Below, in pieces: positions 1 to 9,900 of a stretch of DNA of 24,167 bases (the first letter of the stretch is position 1; the number at the start of each line of letters is the position of its first letter). The position numbers were made by a program, and so were the translations under genes. Origin of the DNA: an uncultured Veillonella sp. GTDB lineage: Bacteria; Bacillota; Negativicutes; Veillonellales; Veillonellaceae. The notes below the pieces were generated by a model that made no database searches, was not told the origin of the DNA, and worked only from the letters and a program-made list of their open reading frames with translations. Where the stretch lies: assembly GCA_934216375.1 (NCBI GenBank), contig CAKQBP010000003.1, positions 1 to 24,167 of the forward strand, read 5' to 3'.

Positions 1-1092
1 AAAAATAATGCGTCTTTAGTTTATAAAGATGGCAATACTACAGGTACAATCTTCTACAATGATAGAGATTTGTATGGTAAAAGTCGCATACATAGCAAAA
101 AGACATATACGTTGAGTGATAACAACTATATTGCTCGACAATATGGTTTCGATGTGCAACATGAATGGGATTTCCGCGGTGGCAAGGACTATTTCATTGC
201 AGGTGTACTTGGTAAACGAGAAACATATCGTACTACATCGGGTCCATACTATGGAAATCCACATCGCAATAGTTATGCCATTTATGGTACATACTCCTAT
301 CAAATCAATCCTAAATGGACTAGTATTTTAGGCTTGCGTTATTCGGATATTAAGGACCCTGTGAAAAATCAACGCGTATTAATTCCTCAGTTCCAATTAC
401 AACATCGTATTAACAAGGAATCATCCATGTACATAAATGTTGGTAAAGCCTTTAGAATGCCGAACTTAAGCGATACTTTCAAGAAAATTAATAAAGGCTA
501 TGCCTCTGTTAGTGGACGTAATTTGAAACCTGAAGAAGGTTGGAATTACGAATTAGGCTATAAACACATTACTAACAAAGATAGCTGGAAAGTAGCGCTC
601 TTCTATATGGACTTTAAAAACTTCTTCTCTTGGAAACCGGATAGCAATGGTAAAAACACGATTCGCGTAAATGGTGGTCGCTATAGAAATGTCGGTATCG
701 AAGCCCAATATGGTCGTAAATTAACAGATCACTTAAAAATGACTGTGGGTGCATCGTATTCTAATCCAAAACAACGAGAAATCGATAAGACCTATTGGAA
801 ACAAGCTAACCCTAAATTGCAATTTACAGGGGGTATCCATTACAATAGCTCAACTTGGACTGCAGGTACTAGCATCAACTTTGTAACAAAACGGATGAAG
901 AACCGCGATGGCGGTACAAACCCAAATCTTATAGCTTGGAATGCATACGTAGGCTATCAGTTCAATGAAAACTCATCCTTGCGGCTAGATGCACGTAACT
1001 TGTTAAACCGTCATAATGTTATTTCCAACGGTGACTGGGAATACTGGGATGAACCATTTAATTACCAACTCAGCTATACTCAAAAATTCTAG
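1..1092 (+). CDS. TonB-dependent outer-membrane receptor, C-terminal part (5' end outside window)
   Basis: The reading frame is open from base 1 to a TAG stop at 1090-1092, giving 363 residues with no stop upstream, so the gene begins before the window. The protein is rich in alternating aromatic/polar strands typical of a TonB-dependent beta-barrel. The stretch GKAFRMPNLSDTFKKIN, followed by NLKPEEGWNYELGYK, is the usual barrel motif in which an N-L-K-P-E segment follows an F-R-x-P segment. The protein ends in an aromatic residue (QKF), as outer-membrane barrels usually do. The plug and TonB box are not in the window. Such receptors import siderophores, heme or corrinoids using TonB energy. 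A binding lipoprotein starts 43 bases downstream, so the receptor probably supplies that ABC importer. The substrate cannot be read from the sequence. Confidence 0.9.
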   Translation, partial: KNNASLVYKDGNTTGTIFYNDRDLYGKSRIHSKKTYTLSDNNYIARQYGFDVQHEWDFRGGKDYFIAGVLGKRETYRTTSGPYYGNPHRNSYAIYGTYSYQINPKWTSILGLRYSDIKDPVKNQRVLIPQFQLQHRINKESSMYINVGKAFRMPNLSDTFKKINKGYASVSGRNLKPEEGWNYELGYKHITNKDSWKVALFYMDFKNFFSWKPDSNGKNTIRVNGGRYRNVGIEAQYGRKLTDHLKMTVGASYSNPKQREIDKTYWKQANPKLQFTGGIHYNSSTWTAGTSINFVTKRMKNRDGGTNPNLIAWNAYVGYQFNENSSLRLDARNLLNRHNVISNGDWEYWDEPFNYQLSYTQKF

Positions 1093-1135
1093 TCTTTATG
1101 TAATCACTAATTAGAACTATACAAGGAGTATCATC

Positions 1136-2089
1136 ATGAACAAGAAAATTGGATTTTTCATATGTTTGATGATACTCCTTTGTGTATGTATAGCGGGTTG
1201 TGGACCTCAATCGGAGGTAAATGTAACGCCATATACTCGTTATGTTGACAGTCATGATGGCGTTCAAGTTGCTGTTCCAGAGCATCCAAAACGGATTTTA
1301 TCCCTGTCTTCTGCGTTCGACACAATTTTATTAGGACTTATAGAACCAGAACGTTTAGCAGGCATTAATAAATTGTCTACCTATGAGGAATATTCGCTAG
1401 AGGCGAAGCGCGCAAAGCTGGTAAAACCAGTGTTGAGTTCGTATCCTTTGGAGAAAATCATAGCCTTGAAACCGGATCTCGTTATAGCGCCAGATTATGT
1501 ATCGGCTGATGTTATCTATGGCTTACGGCACATGGGTATAGCCACTGTTGTGGTACCTACCCCTTCTACAGTGGATGGAGTGATTCAGAATGTGATGGAT
1601 ATTGCTCATATTATCGGCGAAGATGAAAAGGGTAGCTTTTACATTCGGAAGATTCATCGTGAAATAGATGAAATAAAGCACCTAGCGGAATCTATTCCAA
1701 TTGAGCAGCGCAAGACGGTTCTCTTTGTATCATCTATGGATGGCTATACGGGAACGGGCAGTCTTTTTGATGATATGTGTACATACATGAACGTCTATAA
1801 TGCACCGAATCGGATTGGCTTACCGCCGCACATACCCTTTGGGGAGGAGCGGGTATTAGCCATGAATCCAGACTACATTTTTATTCCATCCTATAAGGGA
1901 ATGGACAAGAATTTGGCGGATCGATATTTAAAAAATCCGGCCTTTCAAAATCTGCCGGCTATCAAGGAAAATCGGGTTAAGCCTTTACCGGCAGCGTACT
2001 TATATACTATGAATCAGCATATTGGCGAAGCGATGCTAGCCATTATGTATACTGTGTATCCTCAATTAGAAAGGAATTCTCATGACTAA
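1136..2089 (+). CDS. Periplasmic substrate-binding lipoprotein of a metal-chelate ABC importer
   Basis: This is a 317-residue protein with a lipoprotein signal: a hydrophobic stretch at residues 5-18 and the lipobox I19-A20-G21-C22, so it should be anchored at C22. After it come the BtuF/FepB/FhuD-family (type III, cluster A) landmarks: PKRI near residue 51, ALKPDLVIAPD in the first lobe, GSLFDDM, and MNPDYIFIPS in the second lobe. An AAGGAG ribosome binding site lies just before the ATG. The protein should capture a siderophore, heme or corrinoid delivered by the receptor upstream and pass it to the permease. The last 8 bases overlap the permease gene, which indicates translational coupling. 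It shares its layout and several motifs with the second binding lipoprotein at 10625. The exact ligand is unknown. Confidence 0.9.
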   Translation: MNKKIGFFICLMILLCVCIAGCGPQSEVNVTPYTRYVDSHDGVQVAVPEHPKRILSLSSAFDTILLGLIEPERLAGINKLSTYEEYSLEAKRAKLVKPVLSSYPLEKIIALKPDLVIAPDYVSADVIYGLRHMGIATVVVPTPSTVDGVIQNVMDIAHIIGEDEKGSFYIRKIHREIDEIKHLAESIPIEQRKTVLFVSSMDGYTGTGSLFDDMCTYMNVYNAPNRIGLPPHIPFGEERVLAMNPDYIFIPSYKGMDKNLADRYLKNPAFQNLPAIKENRVKPLPAAYLYTMNQHIGEAMLAIMYTVYPQLERNSHD

Positions 2090-3119
2090 ACAGACACAAC
2101 GCATCATGGCGATCACTCTGATTGGGGTATTGCTATGTATAGTGAGCTTATTGGCACTCCATATAGGGACCATTATGATTCCTATTGGAGGGGGCGTTCA
2201 AAGTATTTTGAATGGTATGGGCATACCAGTGAGTTTTACTGAACCTATTTCTGCTGAACAAGAGGCGGTACTGTGGTTTATCCGCATGCCGCGCCTCATC
2301 ATTGGACTGCTCGTAGGCGGTGCCTTGGCAATCGCTGGCGCCGTTATGCAAGGTGTTTTCTCAAACCCTTTGGCGGATCCAGGTATTATGGGCGTATCCG
2401 CAGGGGCATCTCTCGGCGCCGTTATTGCCATTGCTCTTGGCGTGACATCTCTCGGGATGTTTTACATGCCTGCTTTTGCCTTTGTAGGGGCCTTTGTATC
2501 CGTTGGGATTACGATTCTCTTAACGTGGCGTAATAACAAACTTGACACGACTACATTGTTGCTAGCAGGGGTTGCTGTTAGTATGCTTCTCGGTGCTTTT
2601 ACATCGGGTATCTTGACGATGATTAATGAATATCGCTTGCGGGAATTTTTATTCTGGATGGTAGGTGGCCTCGATTATCGTCGATGGGACCATGTTCTAT
2701 TGGCGGTAGGACCTATCATGACGGGTAGTGTCATTTTGATGATGCTCGGTCGTCACCTCAACGTACTTGTCCTTGGCGATACAGAGGCGCGTGCCTTGGG
2801 TTTGCCTGTTATGGTGTACCGCATGTTATTCCTGTTTTTGGCATCTGTCGTTACTGCTACTGCGGTGTGCGTCAGTGGTTCTATTGGCTTTGTAGGTCTT
2901 GTGGTACCACATATTGTGCGTATCTTAGTAGGGCCAGATCATCGAATACTATTGCCTATGGCGGCCGTTGGAGGCGCACTATTCCTCGTATTCTGTGATA
3001 CATTAGGTCGCGTTATTGCTCAGCCAGTTGAGATTCGCGTAGGTATCATGACGGCTCTATTAGGGGCACCATATTTTCTATATTTACTTCATCGCTTGCG
3101 TCGTAAAGGAGGAGCCTAA
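2082..3119 (+). CDS. FecCD/BtuC-family ABC transporter permease
   Basis: This 345-residue, highly hydrophobic protein has the usual length and about ten membrane segments of the FecCD family. Landmarks are the RMPRLIIGLLVGGALAIAGAVMQG-type segment (residues 68-91), NPLADPG followed by MGVSAGASLGA (residues 95-113), and the C-terminal GSIGFVGLVVPHIVR (residues 266-280), which contacts the ATPase in BtuCD. It forms the inner-membrane pore for a metal chelate taken from the lipoprotein encoded upstream. The start is the ATG that overlaps the previous gene by 8 bases, with AAGGA just before it. The stop shares one base with the start of the ATPase gene (TAATG), so the two are probably translated in step. 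Family assignment is secure; the substrate is not. Confidence 0.95.
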   Translation: MTKQTQRIMAITLIGVLLCIVSLLALHIGTIMIPIGGGVQSILNGMGIPVSFTEPISAEQEAVLWFIRMPRLIIGLLVGGALAIAGAVMQGVFSNPLADPGIMGVSAGASLGAVIAIALGVTSLGMFYMPAFAFVGAFVSVGITILLTWRNNKLDTTTLLLAGVAVSMLLGAFTSGILTMINEYRLREFLFWMVGGLDYRRWDHVLLAVGPIMTGSVILMMLGRHLNVLVLGDTEARALGLPVMVYRMLFLFLASVVTATAVCVSGSIGFVGLVVPHIVRILVGPDHRILLPMAAVGGALFLVFCDTLGRVIAQPVEIRVGIMTALLGAPYFLYLLHRLRRKGGA

Positions 3120-3964
3120 TGAAACTAGATGTTCAATCTCTATCTGTCACATTAGGAGATACAACTATTGTAAAAGAGGCATCCTTTGCTATTGACCGGG
3201 GCGAGTTCGTAGGCATTATCGGCCCTAATGGCTCTGGTAAAACAACGTTGTTAAAAGCATTGCGTGGCCTTTATCCTACATCTAGTGGAGATGTTTTGTG
3301 GGATGGTAAAAGCATCTCTTCTTTGAGCGATAAAGAAATCGCTCATCATGTGGCGTATATGCAACAGTCCGTCAATGTTTCCTTTGACTATGAAGCCATC
3401 GATATTGTGATGACTGCCCGCTATCCGTATTTGAAATGGTGGCAACAAGAGGGCCCTGAAGATAAGGTCATTGTAGAAAATGCGATGAAAGAGGTGGGCG
3501 TGTATCACTTGCGGCATCGGTCCGTACAATCTTTGAGCGGCGGTGAGCGACAACGGGTATTCTTGGCTAAGGCATTAGCACAACAAACAGAGGTGTTGTT
3601 ACTCGATGAACCGACGGCTGCTCTCGATCTAGTATATGCTGACGATATCTTTCATGAGGGGCGCAGATTATGTGACGAAGGCAAAACGATTTTAATCGTC
3701 GTTCATGACTTAGAATTAGCTGCCAAATATTGCACTAAGCTCGTCTTGATAAGCGATGGTCGTATCGTTGATGTAGGAACGCCGCGAGAGGTGCTCACTG
3801 CAGATAATTTAAAAGCTGCCTTCCACTTGTCTGCAGCAGTTTACGACGATCCATATTTCAAACAACAACGTATCTTTGTATTCCCAAAAGGAACTACGGA
3901 TATTGAGGATTATAAACAAACAGAGACTAGTGGAGAGATGTCAATTGACCCTCAATTGAAATAG
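3119..3964 (+). CDS. ABC transporter ATP-binding protein (FecE/BtuD/HmuV type)
   Basis: This 281-residue ATPase carries all expected motifs: Walker A GPNGSGKTT (residues 35-43), a Q-loop around Q82, the signature LSGGERQRV (residues 139-147), Walker B VLLLDEPTAALD (residues 159-170) and the switch histidine H196 in IVVHD. It powers the FecCD permease whose stop codon overlaps its start; AAAGGAGG lies just inside the permease gene at the right spacing. It groups by motif style with iron-siderophore, heme and cobalamin importers. The roughly 60 residues at the C-terminus beyond the core ATPase are charged and of no clear function. An 84-base gap without a U-rich terminator separates it from the chelatase genes, so read-through is likely. 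Confidence 0.95.
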   Translation: MKLDVQSLSVTLGDTTIVKEASFAIDRGEFVGIIGPNGSGKTTLLKALRGLYPTSSGDVLWDGKSISSLSDKEIAHHVAYMQQSVNVSFDYEAIDIVMTARYPYLKWWQQEGPEDKVIVENAMKEVGVYHLRHRSVQSLSGGERQRVFLAKALAQQTEVLLLDEPTAALDLVYADDIFHEGRRLCDEGKTILIVVHDLELAAKYCTKLVLISDGRIVDVGTPREVLTADNLKAAFHLSAAVYDDPYFKQQRIFVFPKGTTDIEDYKQTETSGEMSIDPQLK

Positions 3965-3974
3965 ACATATAGTT

Positions 3975-3988
3975 ACCTATGTATAGGT
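3975..3988. repeat. Short inverted repeat between the importer and chelatase genes
   Basis: ACCTAT and ATAGGT are separated by 2 bases in the 84-base gap before the ChlI-like gene. No U-tract follows, so it is not a Rho-independent terminator. It could be an operator for an internal promoter or chance. No convincing -35/-10 pair was seen in the gap. Confidence 0.25.
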
Positions 3989-4048
3989 CAGTAAATTTCC
4001 TGTTTATCTTGATATATTTGTATTGCTATTCCTAGCGAGGTTAGGCTT

Positions 4049-4978
4049 ATGTTATATCCATTTACTGCTATTGTTGGTCAAGATGAAATGAAATTGGCTC
4101 TTTTGCTAAATGCCATCAATCCGTCCATTGGCGGTGTGTTAATTGAGGGCGAAAAGGGCACTGCAAAGTCTACGGCTGTACGTGCATTACCGAGCCTGCT
4201 ACCTCCTATGGAGACAGGGGCTGATGCGATGACCGTAGTAGAATTACCTATAAATGCAACGGAAGACCGCGTTGTAGGATCTATTAATTTAGAAAAGGCA
4301 TTGCAAGAGGGTGTGAAAGCCTTTGAACCAGGGATTTTACAAGCAGCACATCAAAATATTCTCTATGTAGATGAGGTTAATCTATTAGATGACCACATTG
4401 TAGATATTTTGCTAGACGTGGCCGCTATGGGTGTAAACACCGTAGAGCGGGAAGGGGTAAGCCATTCTCATCCTTCTCGATTCATCCTTGTTGGAACTAT
4501 GAACCCTGAAGAGGGGGACCTCAGACCTCAGCTATTAGATCGATTTGGGTTGTCCGTTATGGTCTATGGTGAACAGGATCCAGCACAACGGATGGAGGTG
4601 ATTAAGCGACGTCTTGCATTTGGCGATGCTCCAGAAACGTTTATAGCGTCTTATGAGGCATCGGAGCAAGCATTACATGAGCGCCTGCTACAAGCTCGCA
4701 ACTTATTGCCAACCATTATTCCCTCCGATGATATTTTGCTTAAGATAGCAAGCATTAGTATCGGCGTTGGCGTTGATGGCCATCGTCCAGATATTACGAT
4801 GATGCACACCGCTCGTGCTCATGCAGCCTTTCACGGTCGCTCACAAATCGTAGATGACGACATTAAGGTGGCTGCAAGATTGACGTTAAAACATCGCATG
4901 CGGAGATTGCCTTTTGAAGAACAAGGTCATGACGAAGACCGCATCGATACAGCAGTATCTGCGGTAATCGAGGGCTAG
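4049..4978 (+). CDS. ChlI/BchI-type AAA+ ATPase subunit of a class I chelatase
   Basis: This 309-residue protein starts with the typical [20 protein letters not shown] opening of the magnesium-chelatase I subunit. It has Walker [10 protein letters not shown] (residues 34-42), Walker B ILYVDE (residues 104-109) followed by VNLLDD, the chelatase insert [15 protein letters not shown], and a sensor region around [19 protein letters not shown]. Its length fits a bacterial ChlI with a short C-terminal helical lid. In class I chelatases this subunit forms the ATPase ring that drives the large H/N subunit. It lies 2 bases before the ChlD-like gene and in the same operon as a CobN homologue, so it probably energises CobN rather than making chlorophyll. 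The ribosome binding site is weak (GCGAGG), but no better start is seen. Confidence 0.93.
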   Translation: MLYPFTAIVGQDEMKLALLLNAINPSIGGVLIEGEKGTAKSTAVRALPSLLPPMETGADAMTVVELPINATEDRVVGSINLEKALQEGVKAFEPGILQAAHQNILYVDEVNLLDDHIVDILLDVAAMGVNTVEREGVSHSHPSRFILVGTMNPEEGDLRPQLLDRFGLSVMVYGEQDPAQRMEVIKRRLAFGDAPETFIASYEASEQALHERLLQARNLLPTIIPSDDILLKIASISIGVGVDGHRPDITMMHTARAHAAFHGRSQIVDDDIKVAARLTLKHRMRRLPFEEQGHDEDRIDTAVSAVIEG

Positions 4979-4980
4979 CT

Positions 4981-6996
4981 ATGAATACATCTGTACAAGA
5001 GGCCCTCAAAATAGGCCTTGTAAACGACCAGATACATAGCATCGTCATTTCTGGGGGAACTGGTGTCGGTAAAAGTTTTATAGTTCGCCAGTGCCTCGAT
5101 ACATGGCATATTCCCTATCGTGTTATACCGGTTTATATAGATAGCTCACAACTTCAAGAAAGCGTCGATTTTGAAGCCTCTCTCGAGCAAGGCAAGATGA
5201 TTATGTCCTCTAGTCTATTAGATGATGATAATACGCGATGCTGGCTCATCGATGATGGTCATGTGCTATCCCCAGAAGTGCGTCATGCTGTATTAACAGA
5301 GGCAAAACGACGTCACATCTTGCTGATTATGACTGTAAATCATGAGGATAGAGCCTTAACTGATGCGGAATGGGAACTCGTAGACGTACACGTATCTATG
5401 GAACCAGCTTCATTGGAGTCTAGGGTAGCGGTATTACAACAAACTCGAGATGGAATTTTTTGCGCTGATACTGTGTCAGCCTCCATAGAAGAGGACTCAT
5501 CTAAGGATGTAGTCAGTTTAATCGATCATAAGCGGATTTCATCGATTACCGTTCCTGATGCAATGATTTCATTAGCCATTTCCTATGCACTCCAAGCTCG
5601 TACTGTAGGTCACGGTGCAGAGTTTGTATTGCTTCAAGTTATGAAATCATTAGCGCTTCTTGATGATGTTTCTTACTGTAAGCCCATTCATGCAGAGCGG
5701 GCCGCTCTTTATGTACTGCCTCATCGGATGAAGCGTGATGACACAACCACATCACAGCCTTCACAAGGGGAGAATGGAAATAGTAAAACGGATAGAAATC
5801 AACTAGAAAATAGGGCCGAACATGCACCGGACCAAACTGATGAGGATGCACAATATGAAGCGGACCAAAATGATTCTATGGGGAATGAAGCAGCTCCTAA
5901 GAATTCAAACGCTAATGATGGGGACACTCATTCTGCTATGAATAGTGTAGAAGATGCATCTTCTCAGCAAGACGATTCAAGTGAAGCTGATGGGTCTAAT
6001 CAATCTAACGACTTAGATGCTACACAGAAGGAATCCTGTGATTCTGAGGCTATGAACGTAGGTGGAGACGACTCACAACGCTTATCCTCTTTATTTTTGC
6101 CTGATACGGTTGCCCGTATAGCTAACCAATTATTCCAATGGAAACTAGAATCCTCTAAAACAGTAGACCGTCAGTATCGCAAGGGCTCTGGTCGCCGCCT
6201 CATGACTAAAACAAAGGATACTAGAGGGCGTATGATTCGAGCTTACCAAGATGAACATGCGCTAGAGGACTTAGCGCTAGTCGATACATTGCGTGCAGCA
6301 GCACCCTACCAACGATGGCGAGCTGCTACTAAAACGGAACAAGAAAAACTATCTACTCAGTCCCGGCAATTAAAGGATCAAGGCGGCAAGGGATTATCTA
6401 TAGTGATAAAACCTCAGGATTATCGCCGAAAAGCCCGTGAAAAGCGCATTGGCGCATACCAGCTCTTCGTAGTAGATGCCAGTGGGTCTATGGCGGCGCG
6501 TCATCGCATGGAGGCCACTAAAGCGGCTATTCTCAGTCTCTTGCGAGACTCCTATATCCACCGTGATTCGGTAGGGCTCATTGTATTCCGCAAGGAGTCG
6601 GCAGAGGTGTTATTGCCTTTCACGCGCAGCGTAGAGCGAGCAGAGAGTCTGTTAGCCTCTATGCCTACAGGTGGTAAAACGCCATTAGCTCACGGTTTAC
6701 GGATGGCCTATACCCTGTGCGATAGATTGTTGCGTGCCCATCGGGCGGAACGAATTCAGATTATATGTATCACCGATGGTCGAGCTACGTCGGGTGATTA
6801 TGAGGACCCTGTAGCAGAGTCCAAGCAATGGGCTCGTATCCTTGGTACTTTGCCTGTAGATTGTATCGTTATCGATACGGAAACGGGCTTTATCAAACTT
6901 GGATTGGCTAAGGAATTATGTAAATTGATGAATGGCAGTTATTATGCCATGGATACTATTACGGCAGATCGTATTTTGCGAGTGTCTCGGAGGTAG
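4981..6996 (+). CDS. ChlD/BchD-type AAA+ and VWA-domain subunit of a class I chelatase
   Basis: This 671-residue protein has three parts. Residues 1-240 are an AAA+ module with an intact Walker A (GGTGVGKS, residues 25-32) and a Walker B-like WLIDD (residues 88-92), in which the usual glutamate is aspartate. Residues about 253-365 are a low-complexity linker rich in Asp, Asn, Gln and Ser. The C-terminal part is a von Willebrand A domain with the MIDAS metal site D499-x-S501-x-S503, T567 in GGKTPLAHGL and D599 in ITDGRATSGD. ChlD proteins join the ATPase ring to the H/N subunit through the VWA domain. It sits between the ChlI-like gene (2-base gap) and cobN (3-base gap), which completes the chelatase trio. 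Substrate and metal cannot be read from this subunit. Confidence 0.92.
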   Translation: MNTSVQEALKIGLVNDQIHSIVISGGTGVGKSFIVRQCLDTWHIPYRVIPVYIDSSQLQESVDFEASLEQGKMIMSSSLLDDDNTRCWLIDDGHVLSPEVRHAVLTEAKRRHILLIMTVNHEDRALTDAEWELVDVHVSMEPASLESRVAVLQQTRDGIFCADTVSASIEEDSSKDVVSLIDHKRISSITVPDAMISLAISYALQARTVGHGAEFVLLQVMKSLALLDDVSYCKPIHAERAALYVLPHRMKRDDTTTSQPSQGENGNSKTDRNQLENRAEHAPDQTDEDAQYEADQNDSMGNEAAPKNSNANDGDTHSAMNSVEDASSQQDDSSEADGSNQSNDLDATQKESCDSEAMNVGGDDSQRLSSLFLPDTVARIANQLFQWKLESSKTVDRQYRKGSGRRLMTKTKDTRGRMIRAYQDEHALEDLALVDTLRAAAPYQRWRAATKTEQEKLSTQSRQLKDQGGKGLSIVIKPQDYRRKAREKRIGAYQLFVVDASGSMAARHRMEATKAAILSLLRDSYIHRDSVGLIVFRKESAEVLLPFTRSVERAESLLASMPTGGKTPLAHGLRMAYTLCDRLLRAHRAERIQIICITDGRATSGDYEDPVAESKQWARILGTLPVDCIVIDTETGFIKLGLAKELCKLMNGSYYAMDTITADRILRVSRR

Positions 6997-6999
6997 ATC

Positions 7000-9900
7000 A
7001 TGAGTCGACTCATGTATATTTCTAACTTAGGAAAACAAATCCAATATATAGAAAAGGCCGTTGCTACCTACTCTGAATTGATACAAGGAGAGGTGGATAT
7101 TTGCAATATGAAAAAGCCGCCTCTCTGGGACGGTGATTTTGAAAGTCGCCTCCGTGCTGCCGATGTAGTACTCGTAACAAACATGGGGGTTGGCTTAGAC
7201 TCGCCATTCTTAGAGCGCCTTGAGCGATGGCTATATGCACATCATCCAAAATACTGGATCGATGTGGTAGAGCCTAAGAAAACGGATATTCTGTATCGTA
7301 ATATAGATGAGGATAAACGGATTCGTCTTGAAAGTTATCGTCGTACTAGTGGCATCATGAACTATGTGCGGCTCATTAACGGTGCTTTCAGTACAAAACC
7401 AATTTCTGAATGGGAAGAACCTGACCGAATTCCGTGGCAAGCCATTATGGGGCGAGCAGGCAATATCTACGAGACCTATGATGAGTTTATGGATGCCGAA
7501 GGGAACCCTGATTGGCCGTCCATCGCGGTGTACTTTTACCGTGACGAGTGGATTATGGGGGATATTTATTATCAACAGGCCTTATTTGAAGAAATTTATA
7601 AACATCAGTACAATCCGATTATCTTTTATGGGCAATACGGTTCGAATCCTCGCGTAGGCATTCCGAATATGAAATTGTCTATGAACCATCTTTTTGGGAA
7701 GGATGTATTCCCCTTTGACGTGCTTATCAATACTTGTAAATTCTCCTTCCAGTCCTTAGGGGCTCAAACCTTGGAGGAGCTAAAATTACAGGACGTACCT
7801 ATCATTCAAGGGTATACCATATACATGGATGAGAAATCTTGGGCTGAGAATCCTCAAGGAGTTACGCCGTTAGATGTGAATTTATCCATATCACAGCCTG
7901 AGTTAGATGGTGTTATTCAAGGCGGTGTAGTGGCCTGTCAGACCTTTGATGAGTGTGGTCACTATGTGTATTTACCCGTGAAAGAGCGCATTGCGGCCGT
8001 CGTTCAGCGAGCTATTAAATGGTCTAAGCTGCGCCATATTCCTGTATCTGAGCGAAAGATAGCCATTGTTTTACATAACTATCCGCCTAAGAATTCTAAT
8101 ATTGGTTCTGCAGCAGGCCTTGATACACCTGAGTCGGTGCTACGATTATTAGAACAGATGAAAGAGGAAGGTTATACGATAGATTCTGTGCCTGATACGA
8201 GTGCAGATTTAATGGACATTGTTACATCCCACATGACAAACGACCGCTCCATGCTTACCGATGAGTTGCTAGCTTCGGCTGAAGGTCGCTTGAGCAGTAA
8301 GGATTACAAAGCATACTTTGAAACACTGCCAGCAGATACGCAACAAGCCATGGTTACATCTTGGGGGGAGGCCCCAGGAGATGTATTTGTCTATGATGAT
8401 GAAGTCATCATACCAGGTTTTTCCAATGGCAATTTGTGGATTACGGTGCAACCACCGCGCGGGTTCGGGGAGGATGTATCTGCCATTTATCACGATCCTT
8501 GCTTACCTCCACCGCATCAATATTTGGCCTTTTACCACTGGGTTCGGAATGTCTTTCAAGCTGATGCGGTCATTCATGTAGGCACACATGGCTCCTTAGA
8601 ATGGTTGCCTGGCAAGGGAGCCGGCCTCAGCGCTAGTTGTTATCCTGAAATCGGCATCTCAAGTTTACCGAATATTTATCCGTATTGGACAACCATCATT
8701 GGGGAAGGTATACAAGCAAAACGGCGTAGTTCAGCCTGTTTAGTGGGTCACTTGTCACCACCGATGACGACGGCGGGGCTCTACGATGAATTTGAAGAGC
8801 TAGAAGCTTTACTAGATGAGCATAGTCATTTTGAACAGGAGCATCCTGAGAGTGTAGCTGACATAGGCGAAGTGATTCGCGAAAAGGCCCTGGTCTGTCA
8901 TCTTATCGATGAAGAAAAGGGGACTACTATGGTGGTGGACGATATAATTACAGAAGTTCACGAAAAGCTAAGCGACTTAAAGCATATGCAAATGCGCAAT
9001 GGGTTACATATCTTGGGTCAAGGCCCTGAGGGGACAGATTTAGAAGAATTTATTACTGCTATCATACGGACCCCTCAAGGGGATAATGCATCAGGTCTTG
9101 AAACGCTAGCCGCTGAGTTAGGGTATGATTGGTCGTATCTAGAGCAACATGCTGGCGAAGTCAATGATGACGGAATCCGTAATAATGTAATTATCGATAA
9201 AATTTGGCAGGAATTACGAGCGTTTGTGTCTAATATTATACATAAACCAGATTATAAGGCTCCTCAAAGTTTAGAGCCTTTGGTAGATGCCATAGTTCGT
9301 GAGTATATACCTAAATTAGGTCAAACCAAAAATGAGCTCAGCTCTATCTCTAAAGCGTTACAAGGAACCTATGTTGAGCCTGGCCCCGGTGGAGCCCCAT
9401 CGAGTGGTCAAGTCGATGTATTACCTACGGGTCGTAACTTTTATGGTTTAGATGAGAGAGCCTTGCCTACAAAGATAGCCTACCAATTAGGTATAGAGCT
9501 TGCAGATCAAGTTATGGCTGATTATATTTTAAATGAACAGCGCTATCCCGAGACGATAGGGATTATCTTATGGGCTAGTAGCAACTCTAGAAGTCATGGT
9601 CAGTGTTTAGGTGAATTCCTCTATTTGTTGGGGGTTCGTCCTAAATGGCAATCTAACGGTCGTATTTCAGGTCTCGAGGTCATTCCGATAGATGAATTAC
9701 AACGCCCTCGTATCGATGTGATGGGCCGCATCAGTGGTCTTATTCGAGACATGATGCCTACTGCCATTAGTTGGCTCGACAAGGCCGTTGAAATGGTGGC
9801 AGAATTAGAAGAGTCCTTGGAAGACAACTACGTGAAAAAGCATATTCATGATGATGTGGATTGGCTTGTTGAACAAGGTGAAGATCCTATGCTAGCCACT

